A stretch of 64,000 nucleotides of DNA, taken from contig JAPKAI010000003.1 of the NCBI GenBank assembly GCA_028825335.1, forward strand, positions 1 through 64,000. The letters are read 5' to 3'. A program made the position numbers and the translations under genes. Source of the DNA: Gammaproteobacteria bacterium. Lineage in GTDB: Bacteria; Pseudomonadota; Gammaproteobacteria; Pseudomonadales; Pseudohongiellaceae. Shown piece after piece: positions 41,839-51,573 of this stretch (the stretch's first letter is position 1; every line of letters begins with the position of its first letter). The notes beneath the pieces are model-generated. The model had not been told where the DNA came from, searched no databases, and worked only from the letters and a program-made list of their open reading frames with translations.

Positions 41839-41896
41839 ATTTGGGAAATACGACGGCGAGATTCAGAAGCGGATTACAGGAGTTAAACGGTAAATA

Positions 41897-42694
41897 ATGC
41901 AGGATATAAATCTAGGAGACATACTCACAGGACTCGAGAATAGCGACTCAAACAGCACGCGATTTAGTGAGAACTGGTCACAAGGGCGTTCTGCATTTGG
42001 TGGCTTATCAGCCGCGTTTGCGGTAACTGCAATGCGCAAAAAACTAGCTCAGTCGCAGACCATTCGCTCCCTAATGGTTTCCTTTATTGCCCCCGTAATC
42101 CCCGGGGAGGTCAATGTAGAAGCAAACGTTCTTCGCCAGGGCAGGAATGTCACACAGTGCAGCGCGAACGTGATTTCAGGCGGGCAGATCGCTCTACAAG
42201 CCATGGCGGCATTTGGCAATCCTCGCGAAGCGTTCAAGCCAGCCACTGCAGGCAATAAGAAATTGCCAAACCGAGATAGCGGCATATCTTTCAGTGACAA
42301 CGCCAAACGCCTGCCACCTTTTCTTCAGTATTTCGATGGCTGCTGGACCGACGGCGGCATCCCATTTTCTGGGAACTACAAACCTTTTTTAAATATGTGG
42401 GTACGACACAAACAAGATGTCTCTAGCTTTCCTGTCGAGAAACTAGTCGCCATAGCTGATATCCCACCCCCAGTTCTGCTCTCCCATTTTGAGAAGCCTC
42501 CCGTACCTGCCAGCTCATTGAGCTGGTCTCTGGAATTTATCGAAGCACCAGAAGAGTTAACAAGCGAGTGGTTCTATCTGGAATTCGAGGTGGAGGCCGC
42601 CGCCGATGGCTATACACAACAGTCGGGAAGAATTTACGATGAACTGGGTCGCTTGGTTGCTCTTACAAGGCAATCCATGGTCTATTTCGGTTGA
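41897..42694 (+). CDS. Acyl-CoA thioesterase-like (double hot-dog) protein
   Basis: NWSQGRSAFGGLSAAFAVTAMRKKL; SLMVSFIAPVIPGEV. Confidence 0.85.
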   Translation: MQDINLGDILTGLENSDSNSTRFSENWSQGRSAFGGLSAAFAVTAMRKKLAQSQTIRSLMVSFIAPVIPGEVNVEANVLRQGRNVTQCSANVISGGQIALQAMAAFGNPREAFKPATAGNKKLPNRDSGISFSDNAKRLPPFLQYFDGCWTDGGIPFSGNYKPFLNMWVRHKQDVSSFPVEKLVAIADIPPPVLLSHFEKPPVPASSLSWSLEFIEAPEELTSEWFYLEFEVEAAADGYTQQSGRIYDELGRLVALTRQSMVYFG

Positions 42695-42754
42695 GAAGTG
42701 ATCAAAGCTTACCTCATTCGAAACACTCTATTGCCAATAATCTAATAGAGAGCG

Positions 42755-43309
42755 ATGAGCATTTTTGCTAAGATTAAGGCTATGAACCCCAGTAGACGGA
42801 TTTCGCAGTCGATGAACCCTCAAGCATACTACAAGAAAGTAGGTGCACTGCTGTTTGGCGTGTTACTTGTGCTGCTAGCTTCTACCACATCGCTAGCCCA
42901 ACATGGTCACGGAGTTCTGACCCCCGGGGTAACCTTCCCTCCTGATGATTCTGTACTCACTGAATCTCCGCAGATGATTACCATGAGCTTTCGAGTAGAT
43001 GTGCGGCTGCTAAAATTGGCACTTTATACCGCAGATGGCAAATGGATCAGCATCAACTTTGAGTATGACCCCTCACGAATGAGTCACAGCTTTGTCTTGC
43101 CCATTCCTGGTGAATTGCCCAAGTCGGAGTACTATACAGCGCGCTGGTCAGTAACCGATGACAGGCGCGGGCTGGTAAACGGCGAGTTCAATTTTGCATT
43201 TGGCTCTGGTGCAATACCACCATCCGAGACGATCGAGGCGCTAGTGAGTGACAAAGTGGAATCATTGCCTTCGACAGGCTCCTATCGATATCAAAGAGAA
43301 ACTAATTAG
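42755..43309 (+). CDS. Secreted CopC-like protein
   Basis: Signal peptide; TFPPDDSVLTESPQMITMSFRVDVRLLKLALYTADG...YYTARWSVTDDRRGLVNGEFNFAFG. Confidence 0.72.
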   Translation: MSIFAKIKAMNPSRRISQSMNPQAYYKKVGALLFGVLLVLLASTTSLAQHGHGVLTPGVTFPPDDSVLTESPQMITMSFRVDVRLLKLALYTADGKWISINFEYDPSRMSHSFVLPIPGELPKSEYYTARWSVTDDRRGLVNGEFNFAFGSGAIPPSETIEALVSDKVESLPSTGSYRYQRETN

Positions 43310-43364
43310 GATTCTAATTATCTGAGGGCTGTATTGCCCTCGTGAACTTTTGTTATCTTGCAAG

Positions 43365-44102
43365 CTAGCGAAATTTGAATCCCTGATCAGCAAGAAATTC
43401 TTTCATATGTGGCCGGGCCTTCCCACCTAGCAGAGTAGACACCTGCTCCGTCCAACTTATTCCATGTCCTCCTCCAGTTCTCAAACGATAGTACTCACGA
43501 ATATTCTCGTCATATTCCGCAATAGTCTCCTTGTCACCTACTTCGTTGTAGACTTCTTCCTTGACTATCACCGACAGTGGGAGCCGCGGTTTAACCTCCG
43601 GATCTTGATCGGGATACCCAAGACAAAGACCGAACACCGGGTAGACACCCTTGGGCAGCTCTAACAACTGCGCCACCTGAGCGGGATCATTTCTAATTCC
43701 CCCTATGTAACAAATACCGAGCCCTACGGATTCGGCCCCTGTCACCATGCTCTGCGCCATTAAGGCAACATCGACCGTAGCTATGATGAAGTGCTCTGTA
43801 TAGTCACCTTCAAATGACTTCTCGTATTCATCACAATAGTTGGCTGGACGTTTTAGGTCCGCGCAGAAGATCATAAACTCCGCAGCCGACTCTACATAAA
43901 CCTGACCTCCTGCCAGCTTGGCAATGGCGGCGCGTGTTTCAGGCTTCTTGATTCTTACGATAGTAGTGCCCTGTAAGAAGCTTGATGTTGCAGCCGCTTG
44001 GCCCGCTGCAATCAGCTCGTTAAATAGTTCTGGCTCTATCGCTTGATCTGTAAATTTTCTAATGCTGCGGTGGGACTTCAGCAAGTCAATCACTGAGCTC
44101 AT
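43365..44102 (-). CDS. NfsA-like oxygen-insensitive NADPH nitroreductase
   Basis: LLKSHRSIRKFTDQ; SVGLGICYIGGIRNDP; VFGLCLGYPDQ; start at internal Met 44102. Confidence 0.88.
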   Translation of the reverse strand: MSSVIDLLKSHRSIRKFTDQAIEPELFNELIAAGQAAATSSFLQGTTIVRIKKPETRAAIAKLAGGQVYVESAAEFMIFCADLKRPANYCDEYEKSFEGDYTEHFIIATVDVALMAQSMVTGAESVGLGICYIGGIRNDPAQVAQLLELPKGVYPVFGLCLGYPDQDPEVKPRLPLSVIVKEEVYNEVGDKETIAEYDENIREYYRLRTGGGHGISWTEQVSTLLGGKARPHMKEFLADQGFKFR

Positions 44103-44175
44103 GAGAATACCTATTATTAAGTTAACGAATTGAAGAAACTGCTTGATCAAAAATGCTGCGGCAATGCCGCAATAA

Positions 44176-45360
44176 TCAATCTGCTGTGTCTATTAGATTA
44201 TCGAGGAACGCCGGCACGATGTCATTGGCTAAGTTTGATTCCGCATTAAATAACAGTACTAAGCCAATGTTAGCATCGGGCACAAATGCCATCTCCGATC
44301 GATAGCCTCGCACACCACCACCGTGATGAACTACGCGCTGGCCCTTGTAGTCAAACACCCTCCAGCCAGTGGCATAGTAGGCTTTTTCAAGCCCGGACCA
44401 ACGATTGAAATAATTGCCTCTAGGGGTTGCGATAATCGGCTCGTGTAACTGGGATAGGAAGTCAGGGGCCAATATTTCTGGAAATGCACCGAGGTTTGCA
44501 CGTACCCACATACTCATGTCGAAGATACTCGCATTGATTCCTGACGCAGGCGCGACCGAATAGTACGCCGGATTAGTAGAGGTGGTATGCCAAGCCCCTC
44601 TTGACCTGCGATGAGGGTCCGTTGCTTCATCATTTTCCAAGTAGGCTTCCATCCCGACGGATGCAGTTATCATTCCCAACGGCTTAAAAATTTGATCGTA
44701 AATAAACTTCTCGTAACTTTCCCCAGTGCTCTGCTCAACCACATCCGCGATAATTGAAAACACGACATTCTGATAGCCGTAGCATTCACCAGGCTTACAC
44801 ACAGTTGGAATTTTAGAAAAGCTGGGTTTAATTCGGTCGTAGGAAACGCCGTCATCCAATAAATTGGAATAGGAATGAGGCATTAGACCCGTTGAATGAC
44901 TAACAATATGCTTTAAGGTGATGCCGCTAGAGGAACGTCGCGTGCCCAGATTCATGCTGGGAAATAAGTCAGTAAGTTTTGTATTCCAAGATTGATAGTT
45001 TTGATCGACAAGCAACGCTGCCGATGCCCCCGCGAAAGTTTTCGACATCGAGGCGATACGAAAAACCGAATCGGTGTGAACCGCTTCCCGCGTATCGATG
45101 CTCCGGACGCCCCACGTCTGCATATGCATGATTCCCTCTCGGGATACGATTGCCAACGCGACACCAGGGATTTCCTTTTCTCTGGTGGCGCCTTCCATCC
45201 AATCAACGAAATTCGAGAGATCATAATTGTAGCCTGCGTGTGAATCTAGATTATCGGCTGAAGCCGATCCAGCGCTTAGCAGCAGCGCCACAAACAAACT
45301 TACAACTTTTAATTTATTGGCTTTAAAGAATTCGTCCATGTTTGTCCGGCAAGTAGCCAC
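44176..45360 (-). CDS. Secreted serine hydrolase, beta-lactamase family
   Basis: SMSK (SxxK); YGYQNVVFSI; HHGGGVRGYRSEM. Confidence 0.9.
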   Translation of the reverse strand: MATCRTNMDEFFKANKLKVVSLFVALLLSAGSASADNLDSHAGYNYDLSNFVDWMEGATREKEIPGVALAIVSREGIMHMQTWGVRSIDTREAVHTDSVFRIASMSKTFAGASAALLVDQNYQSWNTKLTDLFPSMNLGTRRSSSGITLKHIVSHSTGLMPHSYSNLLDDGVSYDRIKPSFSKIPTVCKPGECYGYQNVVFSIIADVVEQSTGESYEKFIYDQIFKPLGMITASVGMEAYLENDEATDPHRRSRGAWHTTSTNPAYYSVAPASGINASIFDMSMWVRANLGAFPEILAPDFLSQLHEPIIATPRGNYFNRWSGLEKAYYATGWRVFDYKGQRVVHHGGGVRGYRSEMAFVPDANIGLVLLFNAESNLANDIVPAFLDNLIDTAD

Positions 45361-45535
45361 AATGTGACTTTTACTAATTCCTCGATTTTATTAACTGGCC
45401 GCTTGGGAAGTTACAATACCAGCTGTCCAGTTTAACTGTGTTAGCTATTGCATAAAACTATTGAAAACAGGGTCACACTTTTCAATTAGCACAACCGTAA
45501 GTGCATTCCCAGTCAATGTTGCAGACAAAAAAGAA

Positions 45536-45559
45536 CCGACTTAACGTACATTAAGTCGG
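45536..45559 (-). terminator. Candidate hairpin/terminator
   Basis: CCGACTTAA-CGTACA-TTAAGTCGG perfect 9-bp stem with A-rich left flank. Confidence 0.55.
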
Positions 45560-45900
45560 CCAAACGGAGGCACTTATTTAGCAAAAAGATTCCTTCACTG
45601 AAACGGCGACTAGCTCCCCTGCAGTGCTGCTTCGATTTCCCCCTAAAGAAAAATCAGAATTCTGCGTCCCTCCCGAATCACGGTCAGAGCTGAGATCCTG
45701 CTCTTTGAATTTGCGGCACCGGCAGACGTCGCCCTGCTAAATGTCTCCAGATCTACTATCGACCAGCGATTGACCCCGGCGATGACATCTGTCTCCCGCA
45801 ATCCAGCGGCTTACGAAGCTCCAAATTAACTTAAATAAAAACCTTCAACACCTTGATTCGTATATTTATTATCGCCTTTAATCACCACTAATCTCCCGCC

Positions 45901-46995
45901 TCAAAATTCGTTTATGATACTGGTGGCAGAATTACCTGTTATGGCCTGACCCGAGGAGCCACCTATTCTGGCCTGCACTGATTCTCGGATGCCATTGCGA
46001 TATAGTACAAGTTCTACCAGCTGGTCTTGCCTCATTAGTCCCACCATATTGCGCAGTTGTCTGCTGCCGCGCACCTGTTTGCCATCTATTTCCACGATGA
46101 CGTCAGAAAGCTGCACACCCGCCTTTTCTGCAGCGCTATCGGGCATTACACTAGTAACCACAGCACCGTGATCGACATCTACTTCCAGCGCGGCAACTAT
46201 ATCGAGTGTCGCATCTGCTATTGCCACGCCTAGAAGACCGCGCCTGACCTCTCCATCACGTTTCAGGTGTTCCATGACGCTCATTACCATATCCGTTGGC
46301 ACAGCGAACCCTATGCCATTGCTGCCACCACTACCGCTTATTATTGCCGTGTTGATACCAATTAGATTCCCTTCCATATCAACTAAGGCGCCACCTGAAT
46401 TCCCAAGGTTGATAGCAGCATCAGTCTGGATAAAGTCTTCGTAGTTCTCGTTATTGATGCCGGCCCGGCCCAATGCGCTGACTATGCCGGAGGTCACGGT
46501 TTGTCCAATGCCAAAGGGATTGCCGATTGCCACAACGTAGTCACCAACTGCCACCGTACTGACATCGGCAAACGCGATCTCTATCAAGTCTTGTGCCTCG
46601 ACCTGCAAGAGCGCCACATCCGTGCCTGGGTCGCTGCCCAATAACGTCGCTTCCAGTGCTCTTTCATCAACCAGGCGCACTGTAATTCGGGAGGCGCCAG
46701 CTACAACGTGGTGATTAGTAATGATCAGGCCCGCAGCGGCATCAACTATGACACCTGATCCCGCGCCTGTGGCGTAGGGACGACCCATCTGTTCGCTTCC
46801 ACGCCCAGATGTCCGCACAGCCTTGCTTACTCGAATGCTGACTACAGCGGGCGTTACCTGCTCTAACATCGGTGCCAACGAGGGTATGCCTTGCCCCAAT
46901 GCCTCGGGACTTATCGCTTGGGCCTGGGCCACCAATAGCACCACTGCAGCCATAGCAATAATTTTGCTAAATTTCACTGATATTTGATAGCTCAT
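45901..46995 (-). CDS. DegP/DegQ-like periplasmic serine protease with one PDZ domain
   Basis: ITNHHVVAGA, DVALLQVE, LGNSGGALVD triad; PDZ-like SAAEKAGVQLSDVIVEIDGKQV. Confidence 0.92.
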   Translation of the reverse strand: MSYQISVKFSKIIAMAAVVLLVAQAQAISPEALGQGIPSLAPMLEQVTPAVVSIRVSKAVRTSGRGSEQMGRPYATGAGSGVIVDAAAGLIITNHHVVAGASRITVRLVDERALEATLLGSDPGTDVALLQVEAQDLIEIAFADVSTVAVGDYVVAIGNPFGIGQTVTSGIVSALGRAGINNENYEDFIQTDAAINLGNSGGALVDMEGNLIGINTAIISGSGGSNGIGFAVPTDMVMSVMEHLKRDGEVRRGLLGVAIADATLDIVAALEVDVDHGAVVTSVMPDSAAEKAGVQLSDVIVEIDGKQVRGSRQLRNMVGLMRQDQLVELVLYRNGIRESVQARIGGSSGQAITGNSATSIINEF

Positions 46996-47269
46996 CTTGA
47001 AATCTCCTTAATAAGCCTTATGAATAAACCTGAGCCGCAGAATTATTGCTCTGCAGGCCTCAATACTGAATTTAGGGCTAGAACCGACGAATAACCTGAA
47101 ATTGCGATGAATTTTATGTCCAGAAAACCTGCGGAGGGAGAAAATTGCGGTTTAGCCGGTCTTAATAAATTAGAATACAGTCATGAAGTTAGAAGCAGAC
47201 GCTTCATTGCCATGTTGAAAGCTGTATTTGCTTAATTGATATGCAATAGGAAACATTAGCGGAATAACT

Positions 47270-48283
47270 ATGTCTACACTGATCCCAGAACAGATTGAAC
47301 AGAATAGAGAGACGCAGGAGCTGGACACAAAACCCGCTCTCTCTCGCGAATTTTCCGTGGGCGAATGGTGTGTGCTGCCTCAGCTAAATCGAATTAGATA
47401 TAGTGGGACAAACGAAGAGCGTCAGTTAGAGCCACGCCTAATTAAGTTGCTTTGCTTTCTTGGGGCAAACGAAGATCGAGTTCTCTCTCGAGAAGAGCTA
47501 GTTCAGGCATTATGGCCCCGAGTTGTCGTCAATGAAAACTCACTTACGCGCGCAATATCCGAACTGCGCAAGCAGCTCCAGAGCCAAGACTCTAGGGCTC
47601 CGAATTATATTGAGACCATCCCCAAGCGCGGCTACCGCCTCCTTCCTCGGATAGAGCCGCTTGAAGCCGAAGTTGCCCCCTCATCACTAATCGATGACTC
47701 GCGTTGGACTACCCTATTCACGATGCCTGTCCTAAGGGTTGGCGCTGCGGCTCCAGCTGCCTGTCTATGCTTACTCATTGCCGGCTGGATTTCTCTAGAA
47801 GCTGGGAGGCTAATTGATCGAGAGTTCGATAGGGTGAGTTCTCCTGCCCTATTAAGCGATGAGCTACTAGACAATAAGCCAGATTACCAAGGCGGCGAAT
47901 TACAGCTGAGTACTACCGACAGCAACTCGAGCGCCGTCGAGTATATCGCGACACCAGTCGTGTCCTTAGACGAAAAGCAATATGCTTTCATTCAATACGA
48001 CACTAGAGGATCAACCATTTTTTTAGGCGGCTTGGGCACAGCAATAGAGCCCATCCCCGTCTACTACAGCCGTCAACACGTTTTCAATCTAGCGTGGTCG
48101 CCGGTGGGAAATAATCTATTGTTTGCAATGAAACCCTCAATGACAACAGCGGTGATGTATTCAACGGTCGGCGAGACGGCCGAGTTGATCACACTAAATC
48201 TCAACACTTTGGAGACTAGCCGCCTATTAGAAGATATCCATCCAGCTGATTCCAACTCCCCTAACGGCCGCAACCTTACTTAA
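47270..48283 (+). CDS. CadC/ToxR-like winged-helix regulator with TM segment; short periplasmic part
   Basis: RLIKLLCFLGANEDRVLSREELVQALWPRVVVNENSLTRAISELRKQL ... IETIPKRGYRLLP; TM at APAACLCLLIAGWISL. Confidence 0.82.
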   Translation: MSTLIPEQIEQNRETQELDTKPALSREFSVGEWCVLPQLNRIRYSGTNEERQLEPRLIKLLCFLGANEDRVLSREELVQALWPRVVVNENSLTRAISELRKQLQSQDSRAPNYIETIPKRGYRLLPRIEPLEAEVAPSSLIDDSRWTTLFTMPVLRVGAAAPAACLCLLIAGWISLEAGRLIDREFDRVSSPALLSDELLDNKPDYQGGELQLSTTDSNSSAVEYIATPVVSLDEKQYAFIQYDTRGSTIFLGGLGTAIEPIPVYYSRQHVFNLAWSPVGNNLLFAMKPSMTTAVMYSTVGETAELITLNLNTLETSRLLEDIHPADSNSPNGRNLT

Positions 48284-48289
48284 CAATCT

Positions 48290-49213
48290 CTACATCTGAT
48301 GCCCTGCAGGGCCTACTATCGTAGATAAGTAGGACGTGACAACGAGTATGACCACTGCAATTGCCAGCTCGTAGCGAATAGATCTCTGCAACTTGACTCT
48401 ACTGCCACTGCTAATCAACACTGGCACCAACATCAGCTTATTCATGGCAGCGACTCCTAACATTACCAATACCAGAGTCAGCTTCAGCGACAAAGCCAAG
48501 CCGTAATCTGAATTAATTAAGGTCATGGGAGACTCAAGCAACTCGTATAACATTACCCCCCCACCCAGAAAAAGTGCGAAGAGGATCACAATCGCGTTAT
48601 CTCCGAATCGTTTTAATGCTTTCTCAAGGACATCAATATCCACGCTTCTACTCAATTGCAGAAAGGGATAGAGACAGCCTATCCATAACGCGAATGCAGC
48701 GAAGTGCATCACTATTGATATCTGCGCCATTAGACTTAAAACAGACACATGGCCCGTTATTCTATGAGAAAAAGCCAATGCCAGCAGAGCTACTAACTGC
48801 AGGAGAAACAATAATCGCGTTAGGGGGTTCTTGAGATCAATATTCGAGCGTTGGAGCTTCTTGAGAACGATCACGCTACTCACGCCTGCAAGTATAAACG
48901 CGAGCAACCGTAGCAAGGTGACATCACCAAGGCCTGTACCGAGTAATATCGATATCATCCCCCAGTCAAACATACCTGGCAGACCGCTATCGTTTATCAA
49001 CCCCACTTGCACAAGGAAACCCAGGAGGGCCCCGTGAAAACCAATAACCGTGCCGACAAAGATATAGGAGAAGTTTGAGAACAGCAGAGCTCTATCTGCG
49101 TTTGAGTAGCGCCAAGCACTCAGGCAGCCTCCAGCAATACTGAAGGCGCCGACGTAGAGAAGTAATTTAGCTAGGAGGCTTGCTAGCTCCCAAATGCCAG
49201 GGAGTATAAACAT
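48290..49213 (-). CDS. copD: CopD family copper-resistance membrane protein
   Basis: Eight-TM-like protein; HRITGHVSVLSLMAQISIVMHFAAFALWIGCLYPF; next to CopC. Confidence 0.82.
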   Translation of the reverse strand: MFILPGIWELASLLAKLLLYVGAFSIAGGCLSAWRYSNADRALLFSNFSYIFVGTVIGFHGALLGFLVQVGLINDSGLPGMFDWGMISILLGTGLGDVTLLRLLAFILAGVSSVIVLKKLQRSNIDLKNPLTRLLFLLQLVALLALAFSHRITGHVSVLSLMAQISIVMHFAAFALWIGCLYPFLQLSRSVDIDVLEKALKRFGDNAIVILFALFLGGGVMLYELLESPMTLINSDYGLALSLKLTLVLVMLGVAAMNKLMLVPVLISSGSRVKLQRSIRYELAIAVVILVVTSYLSTIVGPAGHQM

Positions 49214-49231
49214 CGAGTTGTCTATTTAAAA

Positions 49232-49651
49232 TTAATGGCTGTTGCCTGCAGATTCGCCAGTATGTTCTTCAGTGATACTAGGATCGACAGTAAAGCTATA
49301 GCTATCGGCTACTGTGTGACCGTCTTCGCCGATTACAGCCCAGTTAACGGTGAACGCACCCGGATGCATGCCCGGTGTCTCGATCATAAAGGCATTCTTA
49401 GCTTCAGTATTACTCTCAAAATTAGTTGGCATCTCATGCCCAACACCCATCAACTCCAGCTTCACTAATTTAACAGGCCCATTAAATGTTAGATTGATAT
49501 GCGCCGGACCTTGTTTAATCATCGCCCCATCACCTGGCATAGCTTCTGTCAGCGCAGTGTGTGCAAAAGCAGTCGCGGAAATCATCAATGTAAAAAGAGC
49601 GCAAACCACGAGTCGCGATGCGGTCCAAAGTGTGAATTGTGAATGCTTCAT
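49232..49651 (-). CDS. copC: CopC copper-resistance protein
   Basis: AHTALTEAMPGDGAMIKQGPAHINLTFNGPVKLVKLEL...PGAFTVNWAVIGEDGHTVADSYSFTV. Confidence 0.93.
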   Translation of the reverse strand: MKHSQFTLWTASRLVVCALFTLMISATAFAHTALTEAMPGDGAMIKQGPAHINLTFNGPVKLVKLELMGVGHEMPTNFESNTEAKNAFMIETPGMHPGAFTVNWAVIGEDGHTVADSYSFTVDPSITEEHTGESAGNSH

Positions 49652-49813
49652 AGAAACCTCGATTTAGGAAAAATGAGTTAGATCAGGGAATTATCGCAGT
49701 TCTGGGCAGAATAGGCGATCTAAGTCTTCTGTGTCAAATTGTCGCAGATGATATGGCGTTGAATAGAAACACTAGCCCTTCTCCTGCCCTTTATTTCCTG
49801 TTTCAGCTACTGC

Positions 49814-50554
49814 CTAGGCGTCTTTCTTCTTCCAAACGTGGTTTCTGGGAGAGAGCGTGATTTCGTCGAATACGGTGCCCTGCCTTGCTGCTAGCACCAT
49901 CGAAACAGCACTAGCGATATCCTCAGGCTCGATTGCGTTTTCTGGAGCAAGCCCCGGCTCGAACTGCAATTTATCAAAGAATGGCGTACGTACAGCACCC
50001 GGATTGATAAGCGTCACCCTGACCCCTGACTTGCCACACTCCTCCCGCAGAGCCTGCGAAAAACCACGAACAGCGAATTTACTTGCACAGTAAATACTGC
50101 CCTGCCTCGCTCCCTTCAGCGCCGCTTCTGAGCCCATGAACAATATATCGCCCTCTCTTTGCTTCTTTAGCAGAGGCAAGAATGCTTTAGTCACGATAAC
50201 CTGACTAGTTAGATTGATATCCATAACGAGGCGAATGTCTTTTACAGATAACTGCTCTAAAAACCCCATGCGCCCGATGCCTGCGTTGTTGATCAGCGCC
50301 TTGAGAGGCATATCAATTTCACTAAGCAGTGCGGACAGTGATTCTTCAAGCGTATCGAGATCCGCAAGGTTGATACTCCGGCTCCTGAAATCTGGGTGGC
50401 TCAGCCCCGCCTTCTCGAAGTTATTGGCGATGCCCAATACTGCATACCCTTGTAACAACAGTGCCTTCACCAAGGCCAAACCTATCCCAGAGGATGCCCC
50501 AGTTACTACGACCAATTTTTTTTCTCTCGTATTTTTCAAATTCATTCTCTCCAT
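49814..50554 (-). CDS. Short-chain dehydrogenase/reductase
   Basis: VTGASSGIG; NNAG; YCASK. Confidence 0.92.
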   Translation of the reverse strand: MERMNLKNTREKKLVVVTGASSGIGLALVKALLLQGYAVLGIANNFEKAGLSHPDFRSRSINLADLDTLEESLSALLSEIDMPLKALINNAGIGRMGFLEQLSVKDIRLVMDINLTSQVIVTKAFLPLLKKQREGDILFMGSEAALKGARQGSIYCASKFAVRGFSQALREECGKSGVRVTLINPGAVRTPFFDKLQFEPGLAPENAIEPEDIASAVSMVLAARQGTVFDEITLSPRNHVWKKKDA

Positions 50555-50568
50555 AGATTTTCAAAAGA

Positions 50569-51555
50569 TTACCCACAGCGATAATATTGCTCAGATGATA
50601 CGTAATTCAACAGAAGCTTCTCTATCGCTATCAAGTGCGAGTTTTCTTCCGTGCTTTTTAAAGCAATCATTCCATCTGTTGTCTGGGTGGGTCGTGCAAA
50701 CAACTCCTCATCAGGATAGAGCTTTACAATTCTCTTGTGGAAATCGACAGGCATTCGAAACAAGCCACTGCTAACCGAATGCAGCTTCTGACCATCGAGC
50801 TTTGAAAATATTTTCGCAAACAGGGCTTCATAGGGCGCCAACCCTTCAGCACCGAGTATCAGAGGCTCGAAACGGATAGCGACTTTCCAGCCGGCTAGCT
50901 GCAATTTGTGTAATGCCTCCAATCTTTTTTCTATTGAGGGAACTTTTTGTTCCCACTGCACTGCGGCCTCGCTAGTGGTAAAGCTCATTGCGATTACACA
51001 GTTTGAAACAACTTCAATGTCGAGCAGACATCGAACCTGCGTACTCTTCGTTCTAATCTCTAATTCAGCGTCAGGGTAACGTCTGAATACAGGCAGGAAA
51101 TGACTGCAGAAATTGCTGACCGGCTCTAGCGCCAAACTATCGCAATCGTAGCCACTATAGTACACACCACCGCCATTATTTTTTTCTATTTCCTCTGTGA
51201 TCGATTTCTCGAAGTCTTCGTAATTTACAAATAAGACGTAGTTCGCGGAGCTATACATCCCCTGCAAAAAACAATAACGACAATCGTACACGCAGTTCAA
51301 CATATGCGAAAAGTAATAACTCTTACTGTCGTTATAGCCATAACCCGAAGGTGCTGCTAGAACTTTGTTTCCATATTTTTTTGCGAGTATCAATGCCGGC
51401 GCCATTTTTTGCAGGCGAAAGTTTTGTGACTTTCGATTGAAGACCTCACCGTAGCGATCACAAATAACCTGCGGGACTTGCGAAAACCTGTCCAGCAAAT
51501 TTCTTACTCGTTGTATTTCTAGAACTTCTTCTTCGATATAGATTGTCGAAAACAT
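50569..51555 (-). CDS. Spore photoproduct lyase (SPL)-like radical SAM protein
   Basis: MLNCVYDCRYCFLQGMYSSANYVLFVNYEDF (CxxxCxxC); KVAIRFEPLILGAEG. Confidence 0.85.
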   Translation of the reverse strand: MFSTIYIEEEVLEIQRVRNLLDRFSQVPQVICDRYGEVFNRKSQNFRLQKMAPALILAKKYGNKVLAAPSGYGYNDSKSYYFSHMLNCVYDCRYCFLQGMYSSANYVLFVNYEDFEKSITEEIEKNNGGGVYYSGYDCDSLALEPVSNFCSHFLPVFRRYPDAELEIRTKSTQVRCLLDIEVVSNCVIAMSFTTSEAAVQWEQKVPSIEKRLEALHKLQLAGWKVAIRFEPLILGAEGLAPYEALFAKIFSKLDGQKLHSVSSGLFRMPVDFHKRIVKLYPDEELFARPTQTTDGMIALKSTEENSHLIAIEKLLLNYVSSEQYYRCG

Positions 51556-51573
51556 AGTATTCCAATCGCGAGC

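Noticed and set aside
45700-45790. Short similarity (AGCGATTGACCC...GATGAC) to the acetyltransferase remnant near 23713
   Set aside because: Match is too short and I could not extend it on either side
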